Origin: an uncultured Eubacteriales bacterium
GTDB lineage: Bacteria; Bacillota; Clostridia; Monoglobales; Monoglobaceae
Assembly (NCBI GenBank): GCA_900542675.1
Contig: UQOT01000015.1
Span: 1-31,277, forward strand
DNA: 31,277 nucleotides
Direction: 5' to 3'
Below the pieces are notes generated by a model. The model saw only the letters and a list, made by a program, of their open reading frames with translations. It was not told the DNA's origin and ran no database searches. Position 1 is the stretch's first letter; each line of letters begins with the position of its first letter. The translations under genes and the position numbers were made by a program. Positions 1 through 7,127 of the stretch are shown here, one piece after another.

Positions 1-2
1 TG

Positions 3-446
3 GCGGCTATGCAGGTTGTTGTCGCGTCGATACACAGACCTTGCTTTGACACGGGCGGAAGGACCGACTTTACCGAAACGTGGCTCGGCGTAATCAAAAA
101 TCCGTATGTTAATATCTTGGGTCACAGCGGAAACCCGCTGTTCCCGTATGATAAAGATACGGTTATACGCGCGGCAAAAGAGAATAATAAGTGTATTGAG
201 ATTAACAATCATTCGTATTCGGTTCGCGAAGGCAGCCGCGAGAACTGCCGTGAAATTGCGCTAAAATGTAAGGAAATCGGATGTCCGATTGTTGTAGGCT
301 CAGACGCGCATACGCCGTTTGACGTGGGAAAGTTCGACAAGGCGGCTCAAATGCTTGAAGAGATTGACTTTCCCGAAGAGCTTATTATGAATGCAAATCC
401 TGAGAAATTCTTGAATTATCTGAGACAGACGGGCAAAAAAGTATAG
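3..446 (+). CDS. PHP-domain phosphoesterase, 5' truncated by window edge
   Basis: The reading frame is open to the left edge, so only the C-terminal part (about 147 residues) is present and no start can be assigned. The His- and Asp-containing metal-site motifs ILGHSGNP, EINNHSY and VVGSDAHTPFDVG are typical of the PHP family, closest to the YcdX-like stand-alone phosphatases rather than the PHP domain of DNA polymerase. These are metal-dependent phosphoesterases; the substrate cannot be told from sequence. It ends 16 bases before murB and probably heads the murB-rapZ-yvcK-whiA operon, a gene order I recall from other Clostridia. Family call firm, substrate unknown. Confidence 0.85.
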   Translation, partial: AAMQVVVASIHRPCFDTGGRTDFTETWLGVIKNPYVNILGHSGNPLFPYDKDTVIRAAKENNKCIEINNHSYSVREGSRENCREIALKCKEIGCPIVVGSDAHTPFDVGKFDKAAQMLEEIDFPEELIMNANPEKFLNYLRQTGKKV

Positions 447-462
447 CGTCATAGGAGGATAT

Positions 463-1377
463 ATGAACAGTACAGCAATCACTCTTGCAAGGGGAGTTGT
501 GGGCGATAATAACGCGAAGATAAACGAGCCGATGAGCCTTCATACCACATTCAGAGTAGGCGGACCTGCCGAGCTTTATTTGACGCCCGAGAGCGTAAGT
601 CAGCTTGCGGCGCTTATAAAATTGTTCAGGCAGCTCGGCGTACCGTATATGATTATCGGCAACGGGTCGAATATCTTAGTCGGCGATAAGGGTATAGACG
701 GCGCGGTTATTGAGATTGGAAAGGCAATCGGAGAAATCGTTATTGACGGAAACACGGTAACTGCCGAGGCGGGAGTGCTTTTGTCGAAGCTTGCGGCGTC
801 CGCGGCGCGAAACGGTCTTGCGGGGCTTGAGTTCGCATCGGGCATCCCGGGCTCGCTCGGCGGTGCGGTATATATGAATGCGGGCGCGTACGGCGGCGAG
901 ATGAAGGATGTTGTGACCGAGGTTAAATACCTTGATGAAAACGGTGAAGTAAAAACGATTAGCGGAGATATGTGCGGATTTGGTTACAGAAAAAGCATAT
1001 TTTCCGGCAGTGAAAAGATTATTTTATCGGCAGCTTTAACGCTGACGCCCGATAATCCCGATGATATTAGGGCGCGGATAAGCGAGCTGACCGAAAAGCG
1101 CGTGACAAAGCAGCCGGTTGACAAGGCAAGCGCGGGCAGTACGTTTAAGAGACCCGAGGGCTACTTTGCGGCGGCTCTTATTGAGGAATGCGGACTTAAG
1201 GGGTTTTCTGCAGGCGGTGCGTCGGTGTCGGAGAAGCATTCCGGGTTTGTGGTAAATAACGGCGGCGCGACCGCTGAGGATGTGCTGGACGTAATAAGAC
1301 AGGTTCAGAAGGTTGTTAAGGAGAAAAAGGGCGTAGACCTCGTTCTCGAGGTTAAGCTGATAGGTAAGTTTAAGTAA
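463..1377 (+). CDS. murB: UDP-N-acetylenolpyruvoylglucosamine reductase MurB
   Basis: MurB reduces UDP-GlcNAc-enolpyruvate to UDP-MurNAc with NADPH and FAD, the second committed step of peptidoglycan precursor synthesis in the cytoplasm. The 304-residue protein has the FAD-binding signature FRVGGPAELYL near residue 30, IGNGSNILVGDKG near 67, and SGIPGSLGGAVYMNAGAYGGE near 125-145. The catalytic-serine region SAGSTFKRP is near 225, and the final Glu region is VLEVKLIG. Length is normal for the Firmicutes form. The ATG lies 4 bases after an AGGAGG at 453-458. The gene runs into rapZ with a 20-base gap, consistent with one operon. Confidence 0.97.
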   Translation: MNSTAITLARGVVGDNNAKINEPMSLHTTFRVGGPAELYLTPESVSQLAALIKLFRQLGVPYMIIGNGSNILVGDKGIDGAVIEIGKAIGEIVIDGNTVTAEAGVLLSKLAASAARNGLAGLEFASGIPGSLGGAVYMNAGAYGGEMKDVVTEVKYLDENGEVKTISGDMCGFGYRKSIFSGSEKIILSAALTLTPDNPDDIRARISELTEKRVTKQPVDKASAGSTFKRPEGYFAAALIEECGLKGFSAGGASVSEKHSGFVVNNGGATAEDVLDVIRQVQKVVKEKKGVDLVLEVKLIGKFK

Positions 1378-1397
1378 AGACGGCGGAGGTACGGCAG

Positions 1398-2255
1398 ATG
1401 AAGATTTTAATTGTTACGGGGCTCAGCGGAGCGGGAAAGACGCAGGTTATAAAGGCGCTTGAGGATATAGGCTATTTTTGCGTGGATAATATGCCGCCTG
1501 AGCTGATGCCGAAGTTTGCGGAAATCTGTCACCGCGCTTCGGAGAAAATGGAGAAGATAGCTGTCGTGACCGATATACGCGGCGGAGATATGTTCGGAGA
1601 GCTTGCGGCGGCGCTTGACGAGCTTGAGGAGCTCGGCTACGAGACCGAGATACTATTCTTGGAGGCGTCGGACGAGACGCTTATTAAGCGATACAAAGAG
1701 ACTCGCCGCCTGCATCCGAGCGCGGACGGCGGACGCATAACGGACGGAATTATGAAAGAGCGCGAGCTTTTAAGCGGCGCGAAAAACAAGGCGGACCATA
1801 TAATCGACACAAGCAATATGTCTGCGTCGATGCTCAGAGCCTCGATAAAGGCGCTCTACGGTACTCAGCTCAGCGACGGGCTTATGATAAACGTGATGTC
1901 GTTCGGCTTTAAGTACGGTATACCGCTCGACGGCGACCTTGTGTTTGATGTGAGATTTCTGCCCAATCCGTTTTATATCCCGGAGCTTAAGGAATACACG
2001 GGGCTACAGACCTGCGTACACGACTATGTAATGGAGTTTGACGAGAGCCGTAAGTTTCTTAAAATGCTCACCGATATGGTTGAGTTCTTAATACCGGAAT
2101 ACATAAAAGAGGGCAAGAACCAATTGGTTATTGCAATAGGCTGTACGGGCGGCCATCACAGGAGCGTGACTCTTGCCGAGGAGCTTTACAAATTCCTCAA
2201 AAAGAATGAACATAACGTAACAATCACGCACCGTGACATAAATAAGGGTGTATAA
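1398..2255 (+). CDS. rapZ: RNase adapter / P-loop protein RapZ (YvcJ)
   Basis: RapZ is a P-loop NTPase. In enterobacteria it binds glucosamine-6-phosphate and directs RNase E to GlmZ RNA; the Firmicutes homologue YvcJ binds nucleotides and its output is less clear. The 285-residue protein begins with a Walker A GLSGAGKT at residues 8-15. It has the conserved C-terminal domain with FDVRFLPNPF and the signature GCTGGHHRSV, which contributes to the ligand and RNA site in studied members. A GGAGGT site precedes the ATG. The stop is 3 bases before yvcK, so translation is probably coupled. The order rapZ-yvcK-whiA is conserved in Gram-positives. Confidence 0.96.
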   Translation: MKILIVTGLSGAGKTQVIKALEDIGYFCVDNMPPELMPKFAEICHRASEKMEKIAVVTDIRGGDMFGELAAALDELEELGYETEILFLEASDETLIKRYKETRRLHPSADGGRITDGIMKERELLSGAKNKADHIIDTSNMSASMLRASIKALYGTQLSDGLMINVMSFGFKYGIPLDGDLVFDVRFLPNPFYIPELKEYTGLQTCVHDYVMEFDESRKFLKMLTDMVEFLIPEYIKEGKNQLVIAIGCTGGHHRSVTLAEELYKFLKKNEHNVTITHRDINKGV

Positions 2256-2258
2256 TCA

Positions 2259-3335
2259 ATGTCAAATTACGAAAATTTAAAAAACCAAAGCGGGTTCAGA
2301 CCGAAGATTGTATCAATTGGCGGCGGAACCGGGCTTTCCACTATGCTGCGCGGGATTAAGAAGTACACATCGGATATCACGGCTGTCGTGACGGTTGCAG
2401 ATGACGGCGGCGGCAGCGGATTGCTGCGTGAGGACTTAAAGATGCCGCCGCCGGGCGATATACGAAATTGTATATTGGCGCTGTCGCAGGTCGAGCCCGT
2501 TATGGGCAGTCTTTTGAATTATCGGTTTGACAGCGGCGTGCTTGGCGGGCAGAGCTTCGGAAATCTGTTTCTCGCAGCAATGACGGGCATATTCGACGGC
2601 GACTTTGTGACCGCGGTTAGGAATGTGTGTCGTGTACTTAACATTACGGGAAAGGTCTTTCCCGTTACTGCATCGGACGTTGAGCTTATTGCAACGCTTG
2701 AAAACGGCGAAACGGTTATAGGCGAATCGCGCATCGGAATGTCGGTCAGTGAGCATAACAGCCCGATTAAAAAGGTGCGTCTGCGCGCTAAGGATAATAA
2801 TTTAATGCCTATCGAGCCGCTGCGTGAGATTTTGGACGAGATATCCGAAGCGGATTTAATCACGCTCGGTCCAGGCAGTCTTTATACCAGTGTAATGCCA
2901 AATCTTGTAATTACAGATTTGTGGAAGGCGGTCAAGGCATCAAAAGCTCCGGTGGTGTATATAAACAATATTATGACTCAGCCGGGCGAGACCGATAATT
3001 ATACCGCGTTTGACCACGCTCTTGCGATACTCGACCATACCTGCGACAGGCTTATTGATTATTGTATAGTTAATGTGAGCGAAATCGGCGGGGAGCTGCT
3101 TAAAAAGTATAAGTCAGACGGAGCGGAGCCGGTGGTGTTTGATAAAAACAGATTTATGTCGGCGGGAATTGTAACAATTGAACGCCCGCTTGCGGCAGTT
3201 GATAAAGAGGGGCACGTTAGGCACAATTTTGACGTGCTGACCGATGCCTTGCTTGATATACTCAGCATAAACAGAAACGAACAGGGACTTGAGGTAAGCT
3301 CGGAGGGCGTTGTACTCTACAAGCCGAGACGCTGA
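2259..3335 (+). CDS. yvcK: Gluconeogenesis factor / CofD-like protein YvcK
   Basis: YvcK is a CofD-fold protein that binds UDP-sugars and is needed for normal cell-wall growth on gluconeogenic carbon in Bacillus. Diagnostic features of this 358-residue protein are SIGGGTGLSTMLRGIKKY near residue 20, VTVADDGGGSGLLRED near 45-60, PPPGDIRNC near 65, and LGPGSLYTSVMPNL near 205, followed by the MTQPGETDNYTA segment. Length is slightly above the usual 310-330 residues. The start is tightly coupled to rapZ. The next gene, whiA, can also be read from an upstream codon inside yvcK, but the better start lies past the yvcK stop. Confidence 0.95.
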   Translation: MSNYENLKNQSGFRPKIVSIGGGTGLSTMLRGIKKYTSDITAVVTVADDGGGSGLLREDLKMPPPGDIRNCILALSQVEPVMGSLLNYRFDSGVLGGQSFGNLFLAAMTGIFDGDFVTAVRNVCRVLNITGKVFPVTASDVELIATLENGETVIGESRIGMSVSEHNSPIKKVRLRAKDNNLMPIEPLREILDEISEADLITLGPGSLYTSVMPNLVITDLWKAVKASKAPVVYINNIMTQPGETDNYTAFDHALAILDHTCDRLIDYCIVNVSEIGGELLKKYKSDGAEPVVFDKNRFMSAGIVTIERPLAAVDKEGHVRHNFDVLTDALLDILSINRNEQGLEVSSEGVVLYKPRR

Positions 3336-3360
3336 TAAGCCGAGTTACTGGGAGGTAAGT

Positions 3361-4224
3361 ATGAATAATACCGGAATTTCAGAAGAGGTTAAATCATTTT
3401 CGCGTATGGTCAAGGAGGAAATATTCCGCATTGATGAAGAGAATATGTGCTGCATCAAGGCTGAATTTTCCGGGATTTTGCTGTTTGGAGCCCAGAAAAT
3501 AAAAAAGGACGGCATTAGCCTGATTACCGAAAATCCAAGCGTGCTCGGCGCGTTTGTATCTCTTGCGCGTTCGCTCGGGCTTGAGTTTGAGGTTCATCAA
3601 AATACCGAAAAAAGCATAAAGTACACCGCAAAGATAAGCGACACCGTTTTGGTTGCGCAGATTTTATATGACCTTAATCTGCTTGACGAGGGTACGGGAG
3701 AGGTATGCTGCCGTTTGAGCGCTCAGACGCTTCAAAAACTGTGCTGCCGCCGCGCGTTTCTCCGCGGTGCGTTTCTCGGTGCGGGAGTCCTGAGTGACCC
3801 GAATAAGAATTATAATCTTGAAATTGTGACGCATTGCGAGCAGCTTTGCGATGAGCTTTTGGGGCTTCTTAAAAGCCTTGACTTTGAGTTTAAAAAGGTT
3901 TTCCGCAGGAATAAGTATGTGCTTTACTTAAAGAACAGTGAGCAAATTGCGGATTTATTGTCGTTTTTAGGTGCGTACAAGTCGCAGATGGAGCTTATAA
4001 ATATAAAGATTGAAAAGGAAATCCGCAACGATGTAAACCGTGCAGCGAACAGTGAAACGTCAAATCTTATAAAGACGATAAACGCGTCGGTTGAGCAAAT
4101 TCAGGCGATACAGAAGATTGACAAAATGATAGGTCTTGAAAGTTTGCCCGACGATTTGCGCGAAATTGCTTTGCTTCGGCTTGAAAATAAGGATTTAAGC
4201 CTGAGCGAGCTGGGCGGATTGTAA
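3361..4224 (+). CDS. whiA: WhiA-family DNA-binding protein, truncated by an in-frame stop
   Basis: WhiA joins a LAGLIDADG-like N-terminal fold to a C-terminal helix-turn-helix, and influences division and sporulation genes in Gram-positives. I place the start at the ATG 5 bases after GGAGG (3351-3355), because the alternative at 3310 overlaps yvcK and lacks a ribosome site. Visible family segments are SFSRMVKEEIFRI near residue 11, RRAFLRGAFLGAGVL near 140, and NAETSN-like and QAIQKI helices near 220-250. The frame stops with TAA at 4222-4224, right after LSLSELGGL. The residues that normally complete the HTH follow in the same frame (next entry). As annotated, the 287-residue product lacks the recognition helix, so it is either a disrupted gene or a sequence error. 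Confidence 0.9.
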   Translation: MNNTGISEEVKSFSRMVKEEIFRIDEENMCCIKAEFSGILLFGAQKIKKDGISLITENPSVLGAFVSLARSLGLEFEVHQNTEKSIKYTAKISDTVLVAQILYDLNLLDEGTGEVCCRLSAQTLQKLCCRRAFLRGAFLGAGVLSDPNKNYNLEIVTHCEQLCDELLGLLKSLDFEFKKVFRRNKYVLYLKNSEQIADLLSFLGAYKSQMELINIKIEKEIRNDVNRAANSETSNLIKTINASVEQIQAIQKIDKMIGLESLPDDLREIALLRLENKDLSLSELGGL

Positions 4225-4290
4225 AACCCGCCCCTTACAAAATCGGGCGTAAACCACAGAATGAAGAAAATTATGGCTTATATAGATTGA
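4225..4290 (+). pseudogene. whiA: Detached C-terminal HTH end of WhiA, in frame after the stop
   Basis: Reading on past the TAA in the whiA frame gives 21 residues, NPPLTKSGVNHRMKKIMAYID, before TGA at 4288-4290. The segment PPxxKSGVNHRxxKI is the hallmark end of the WhiA HTH domain, where family members usually read LGELL-NPP-SKSGVNHRLRKI. The TAA therefore replaces a residue that is normally Leu; TTA to TAA would be one substitution. Preservation of the downstream codons points to a recent mutation, an assembly or base-call error, or readthrough. The seven-residue string KSGVNHR makes the identification firm. Confidence 0.88.
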
Positions 4291-4300
4291 TTAACAAAAT

Positions 4301-4630
4301 TCAGTTGCAGAACTTAAGATTATTTGAAATATCATTGGGTGAAATACCGTTTAAAATCAGCAGTGTTACCGCTGCGAGATACGGATAAATGTTTTCCGGC
4401 TTTTTTGTCCAGCGGATACTGAATTCCTGCGGCAGCACAAGACCGCCGTCGTGCTTGAAAAATCCGCGCTGTATACAGTACTGAAAGCCGCTGTCGTTAA
4501 TACTTGACGCGGTTATTGTGGACTTAAGCGAGAGTCCGCACGTCAAAACTGCGGGATTTAGCTCCTCGGATTTTTCGATTTCTTCGGGATTTTCTGAGTT
4601 CACAATTGCGTTCTTATCAAATATTATCAT
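4301..4630 (-). CDS. Hypothetical protein, 109 residues
   Basis: I do not recognise this protein. It is a small, mixed-charge protein beginning MIIFDKNAIVN, with an acidic stretch near residues 12-22 and a hydrophobic C-terminal segment (YPYLAAVTLLILNG) that is too weak to call a membrane helix with confidence. The start is the ATG 6 bases after a GGAGGG ribosome site; an upstream in-frame codon at 4648 would overlap that site. It converges on whiA, 10 bases beyond the end of the whiA frame. It is divergent from the ABC transporter with an AT-rich gap between. Coding is supported by the ribosome site and an uninterrupted frame filling the gap. Confidence 0.65.
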   Translation of the reverse strand: MIIFDKNAIVNSENPEEIEKSEELNPAVLTCGLSLKSTITASSINDSGFQYCIQRGFFKHDGGLVLPQEFSIRWTKKPENIYPYLAAVTLLILNGISPNDISNNLKFCN

Positions 4631-4675
4631 ATGACTCCCTCCGCGCAAAAAACAATTTTTAATAGTATGTGTGAT

Positions 4676-4698
4676 AATACGGCATATAATACCGTATT
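4676..4698. promoter_or_regulatory. Inverted repeat in divergent gap, possible operator
   Basis: AATACGG at 4676-4682 and CCGTATT at 4692-4698 form a perfect 7-base inverted repeat separated by 9 bases. It lies between the divergent hypothetical gene and the amino-acid ABC transporter, just upstream of the transporter promoter. Position and symmetry fit a repressor or activator site; no regulator is identifiable. Confidence 0.35.
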
Positions 4699-4730
4699 TA
4701 TAAAAAATTTGAAGTTTTTCAAAATTTATA

Positions 4731-4759
4731 TTGCTATTTTTCCGAAAGTTTGGTAATAT
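4731..4759 (+). promoter_or_regulatory. Predicted sigma-A promoter of the amino-acid ABC operon
   Basis: TTGCTA (4731-4736) and TAATAT (4754-4759) are separated by 17 bases in an AT-rich stretch, about 60 bases upstream of the permease start. Spacing is ideal and each box matches the consensus at four of six or better. Confidence 0.55.
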
Positions 4760-4820
4760 GTAAAGAGGAATTAATAAATGATTGCATAAAGTAATCTATA
4801 CGCCCGAAAGGAGGAGAGTT

Positions 4821-5507
4821 ATGGACTGGATTTATAATTTAAAAAACTCTCTGTATTCCACTTTTATTTTGGATAATCGCTGGGAGTGGTTTGTGAGCGG
4901 TCTCGGCTATACGCTGCTTATTTCGCTGCTCGCGGTGCTTTTAGGCCTCGTTATCGGCGTCATTATGGCGTTTGGCAGACTGTCGAAGAATAAGCTGCTG
5001 CGAGGTATCTCGGGACTTTATATTGACGTTATCCGCGGCACGCCGACTATGGTACAGCTGCTTATAATTTACTTTATAATTTTTGCGAATGTCAATATCC
5101 AAAGATGGCTTGTCGGCGTTATCGCGTTCGGTATTAACAGCGGTGCGTATATTGCAGAAATTGTCAGAGGCGGTATTTTGTCGGTTCATGCAGGTCAGGC
5201 GGAAGCCGGACGTTCGCTTGGCTTAAACGGCAGGCAGACAATGACATATATTGTTATACCTCAGGCTATGAAGAACATACTTCCCGCGCTCGGCAACGAG
5301 TTTGTCGTACTCATCAAGGAGACTGCGGTTATAGGTATGATTGCAAATATTGACCTTGTGGGAGCTGCGAGAAAGGTTCAGAGTCTTACATATGATTATG
5401 TTGTTCCGATGATTTCAATTGCCGTAATATATTATGCGGTAATCAAAATCGTAAGCTCGCTGCTTAAAGCGCTTGAAAACAGAATGAGAAAGTCTGACGC
5501 AAGATAG
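4821..5507 (+). CDS. Polar amino-acid ABC transporter permease (HisM/GlnP family)
   Basis: This is the membrane permease of a polar amino-acid importer. The 228-residue protein has hydrophobic helices near residues 25-55 (YTLLISLLAVLLGLVIGVIM), 65-95 and 190-215. It carries the cytoplasmic EAA coupling loop as AGQAEAGRSLGLNGRQ followed by IPQAMKNILPALGNEFV. RGTPTMVQLL near residue 70 is characteristic of the HisM/GlnP family. The ATG at 4821 follows AGGAGG (4809-4814) with ideal spacing; an upstream ATG at 4782 has no such site. It is followed at 14 bases by the ATPase and then a binding protein. Substrate (Gln, Glu, Arg, His, cystine or other) cannot be read from sequence. Confidence 0.93.
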   Translation: MDWIYNLKNSLYSTFILDNRWEWFVSGLGYTLLISLLAVLLGLVIGVIMAFGRLSKNKLLRGISGLYIDVIRGTPTMVQLLIIYFIIFANVNIQRWLVGVIAFGINSGAYIAEIVRGGILSVHAGQAEAGRSLGLNGRQTMTYIVIPQAMKNILPALGNEFVVLIKETAVIGMIANIDLVGAARKVQSLTYDYVVPMISIAVIYYAVIKIVSSLLKALENRMRKSDAR

Positions 5508-5521
5508 AGGGAGGAGATAGC

Positions 5522-6244
5522 ATGATTAAGGTTAGCGGTCTTAGAAAGAACTTCGGTCATCTTGAAGTCTTAAAAGGCATAGACCAGCATATAGAAAAGG
5601 GCGAAAAGATTGTGCTTATCGGTCCTTCAGGCTCGGGTAAGTCGACTTTTCTGCGCTGTCTCAACCTGCTTGAGAAGCCGACTGCGGGCGAGATATTAAT
5701 AGAGGGCGAGTGCATAACCGACCCCAAAACCGATGTCAACCGCCTGCGCGAGAAGATGGGAATGGTGTTTCAGCATTTTAATCTTTTTCCGCATCTCAGC
5801 GTTATGGATAACATAACTCTTGCGCCGATTAAGGTAAAAAAGATGAGTGCAGCTGCGGCGCGCGAAAAGGGAATGGAGCTTCTTAAAACAGTCGGTCTTT
5901 ATGATAAGGCGAACGCGTATCCCGGTCAGCTCTCGGGCGGTCAGAAGCAGAGGATAGCGATTGCCCGCGCTCTTGCGATGGAGCCGGATATAATGCTGTT
6001 TGACGAGCCCACCTCCGCGCTTGACCCGGAGATGGTCGGTGAGGTGCTCGACGTTATGACGCGCCTTGCGGAAGCAGGTATGACTATGGTTGTTGTATCA
6101 CACGAGATGGGTTTTGCCCGCGAAGTTGCATCGAGAGTTTTGTTTATGGATGACGGTAAAGTGTTGGAGGAGGGCACGCCCGAGCAGCTTTTTAATCATC
6201 CGCAGAACCAGCGCACCAAAGAATTTTTGAGCAAGGTGCTGTAG
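5522..6244 (+). CDS. Polar amino-acid ABC transporter ATP-binding protein (GlnQ family)
   Basis: This is the nucleotide-binding subunit that powers the importer encoded around it. The 240 residues contain Walker A GPSGSGKST near 34-42, a Q-loop in MVFQHFNLFPH near 82, signature LSGGQKQRIAIARAL near 137-151, Walker B IMLFDEPTSALDPE near 157-170, and the H-loop VVSHEMGFA near 192. The segment MGMVFQHFNLFPHLSV is typical of the GlnQ/HisP/ArtP subgroup. A GGAGG site lies just before the ATG. The protein is full length with all catalytic motifs intact. Confidence 0.95.
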   Translation: MIKVSGLRKNFGHLEVLKGIDQHIEKGEKIVLIGPSGSGKSTFLRCLNLLEKPTAGEILIEGECITDPKTDVNRLREKMGMVFQHFNLFPHLSVMDNITLAPIKVKKMSAAAAREKGMELLKTVGLYDKANAYPGQLSGGQKQRIAIARALAMEPDIMLFDEPTSALDPEMVGEVLDVMTRLAEAGMTMVVVSHEMGFAREVASRVLFMDDGKVLEEGTPEQLFNHPQNQRTKEFLSKVL

Positions 6245-6289
6245 ATGACATTGAATAATATTAAAAATTAAAATACAGGAGGAAACAAA

Positions 6290-7057
6290 ATGAAGAAATT
6301 TTTAAAGAGAACAATCGCGCTTGCCGCTTCAGCAGTACTTACAATCGGTGTTTTGTCGGGCTGCGGCAGTGAGCCTAAAACCCTTATACTTGGCACAAAC
6401 GCAGCGTTCCCGCCGTTTGAGTTTACCACAACGAACGGTGTTGTAGGCAACTTTGACGGTATTGATATCTGCATCAGTAAGAAAATCGCCGAGAGTATGG
6501 GCAAGGAGCTTCAGGTTGAGGATATGGAGTTTGACGGACTTGTTGCGGCGGTTAAATCGGGTAAGGTTGATATGGCTGCTGCCGGTATGACCGTTACCGA
6601 GGAGAGAAAGCAGAACGTTGATTTCTCAGATACGTACTATACGGCATCGCAGGTTATTATCACTCAGCCGGACAATACCGATATCAACAGCGCTGAGGAT
6701 TTAAAGAACGGCAAGACCGTAGGCGTTGTTCTGGGTTACACGGGCGACAGCATCGTGACAGAGGATCTCGGTGTTGAGGACAGCAAGATTACAAGAGCAA
6801 ACAGAGGTATCGATATCGTTCAGGACGTTAAGAACGGTAAGCTTGACGCAGTTGTTATCGATAAGGCAACAGGCGTGGCTCTCGCTGAAAAAGAGGGCTT
6901 GAGATTTGTTGAGGACCCCGAGGTTTTCGAGGCTGAGGAATACGCGATTGCCGTAAACAAGGGCAACAAAGAACTGTTAGACCAAATCAACAAGGTCTTA
7001 AAAGAGATGAAGGAAAGCGGCGAAATCGACGAGCTTTCCAGAAAGTACAACGAATAA
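6290..7057 (+). CDS. Amino-acid ABC transporter substrate-binding lipoprotein
   Basis: This is an extracellular solute-binding protein of family 3, which delivers an amino acid to the permease. A lipoprotein signal peptide is clear: MKKFLKR, a hydrophobic core, then lipobox LSGC with the lipidated Cys at residue 25. The mature domain opens with LILGTNAAFPPFEF and has FDGLVAAVKSGKVDMAAAGMT near residue 80, followed by TEERKQNVDFSDTYY, the usual ligand-site signatures. Length of 255 residues is normal. It is last in the operon, 45 bases after the ATPase, with its own AGGAGG site. A strong terminator follows. Confidence 0.95.
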   Translation: MKKFLKRTIALAASAVLTIGVLSGCGSEPKTLILGTNAAFPPFEFTTTNGVVGNFDGIDICISKKIAESMGKELQVEDMEFDGLVAAVKSGKVDMAAAGMTVTEERKQNVDFSDTYYTASQVIITQPDNTDINSAEDLKNGKTVGVVLGYTGDSIVTEDLGVEDSKITRANRGIDIVQDVKNGKLDAVVIDKATGVALAEKEGLRFVEDPEVFEAEEYAIAVNKGNKELLDQINKVLKEMKESGEIDELSRKYNE

Positions 7058-7086
7058 TTTCAAGTAATTTCAAAATCACAAAAAAT

Positions 7087-7127
7087 ATGCCCCGCCGCAT
7101 TTTTGCGGCGGGGCATTACTTTTTATT
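7087..7127. terminator. Rho-independent terminator usable on both strands
   Basis: A perfect 13-base-pair stem (7087-7099 with 7104-7116) encloses a TTTT loop. On the plus strand it is followed by a T-rich run ending the ABC operon. On the minus strand the A-rich sequence at 7078-7086 supplies a U-tract for glmS, which converges from the other side. Confidence 0.9.

Noticed and set aside
3310..3360. Longer N-terminus for WhiA starting inside yvcK
   Set aside because: No ribosome site, overlaps yvcK and does not resemble WhiA; the ATG at 3361 has GGAGG at good distance.
4222..4224. Stop-codon reassignment to explain the whiA TAA
   Set aside because: glmS, yvcK-neighbour genes, radA, pcrA, groES and others end cleanly at TAA at family-typical lengths, and no gene requires reading TAA as sense.
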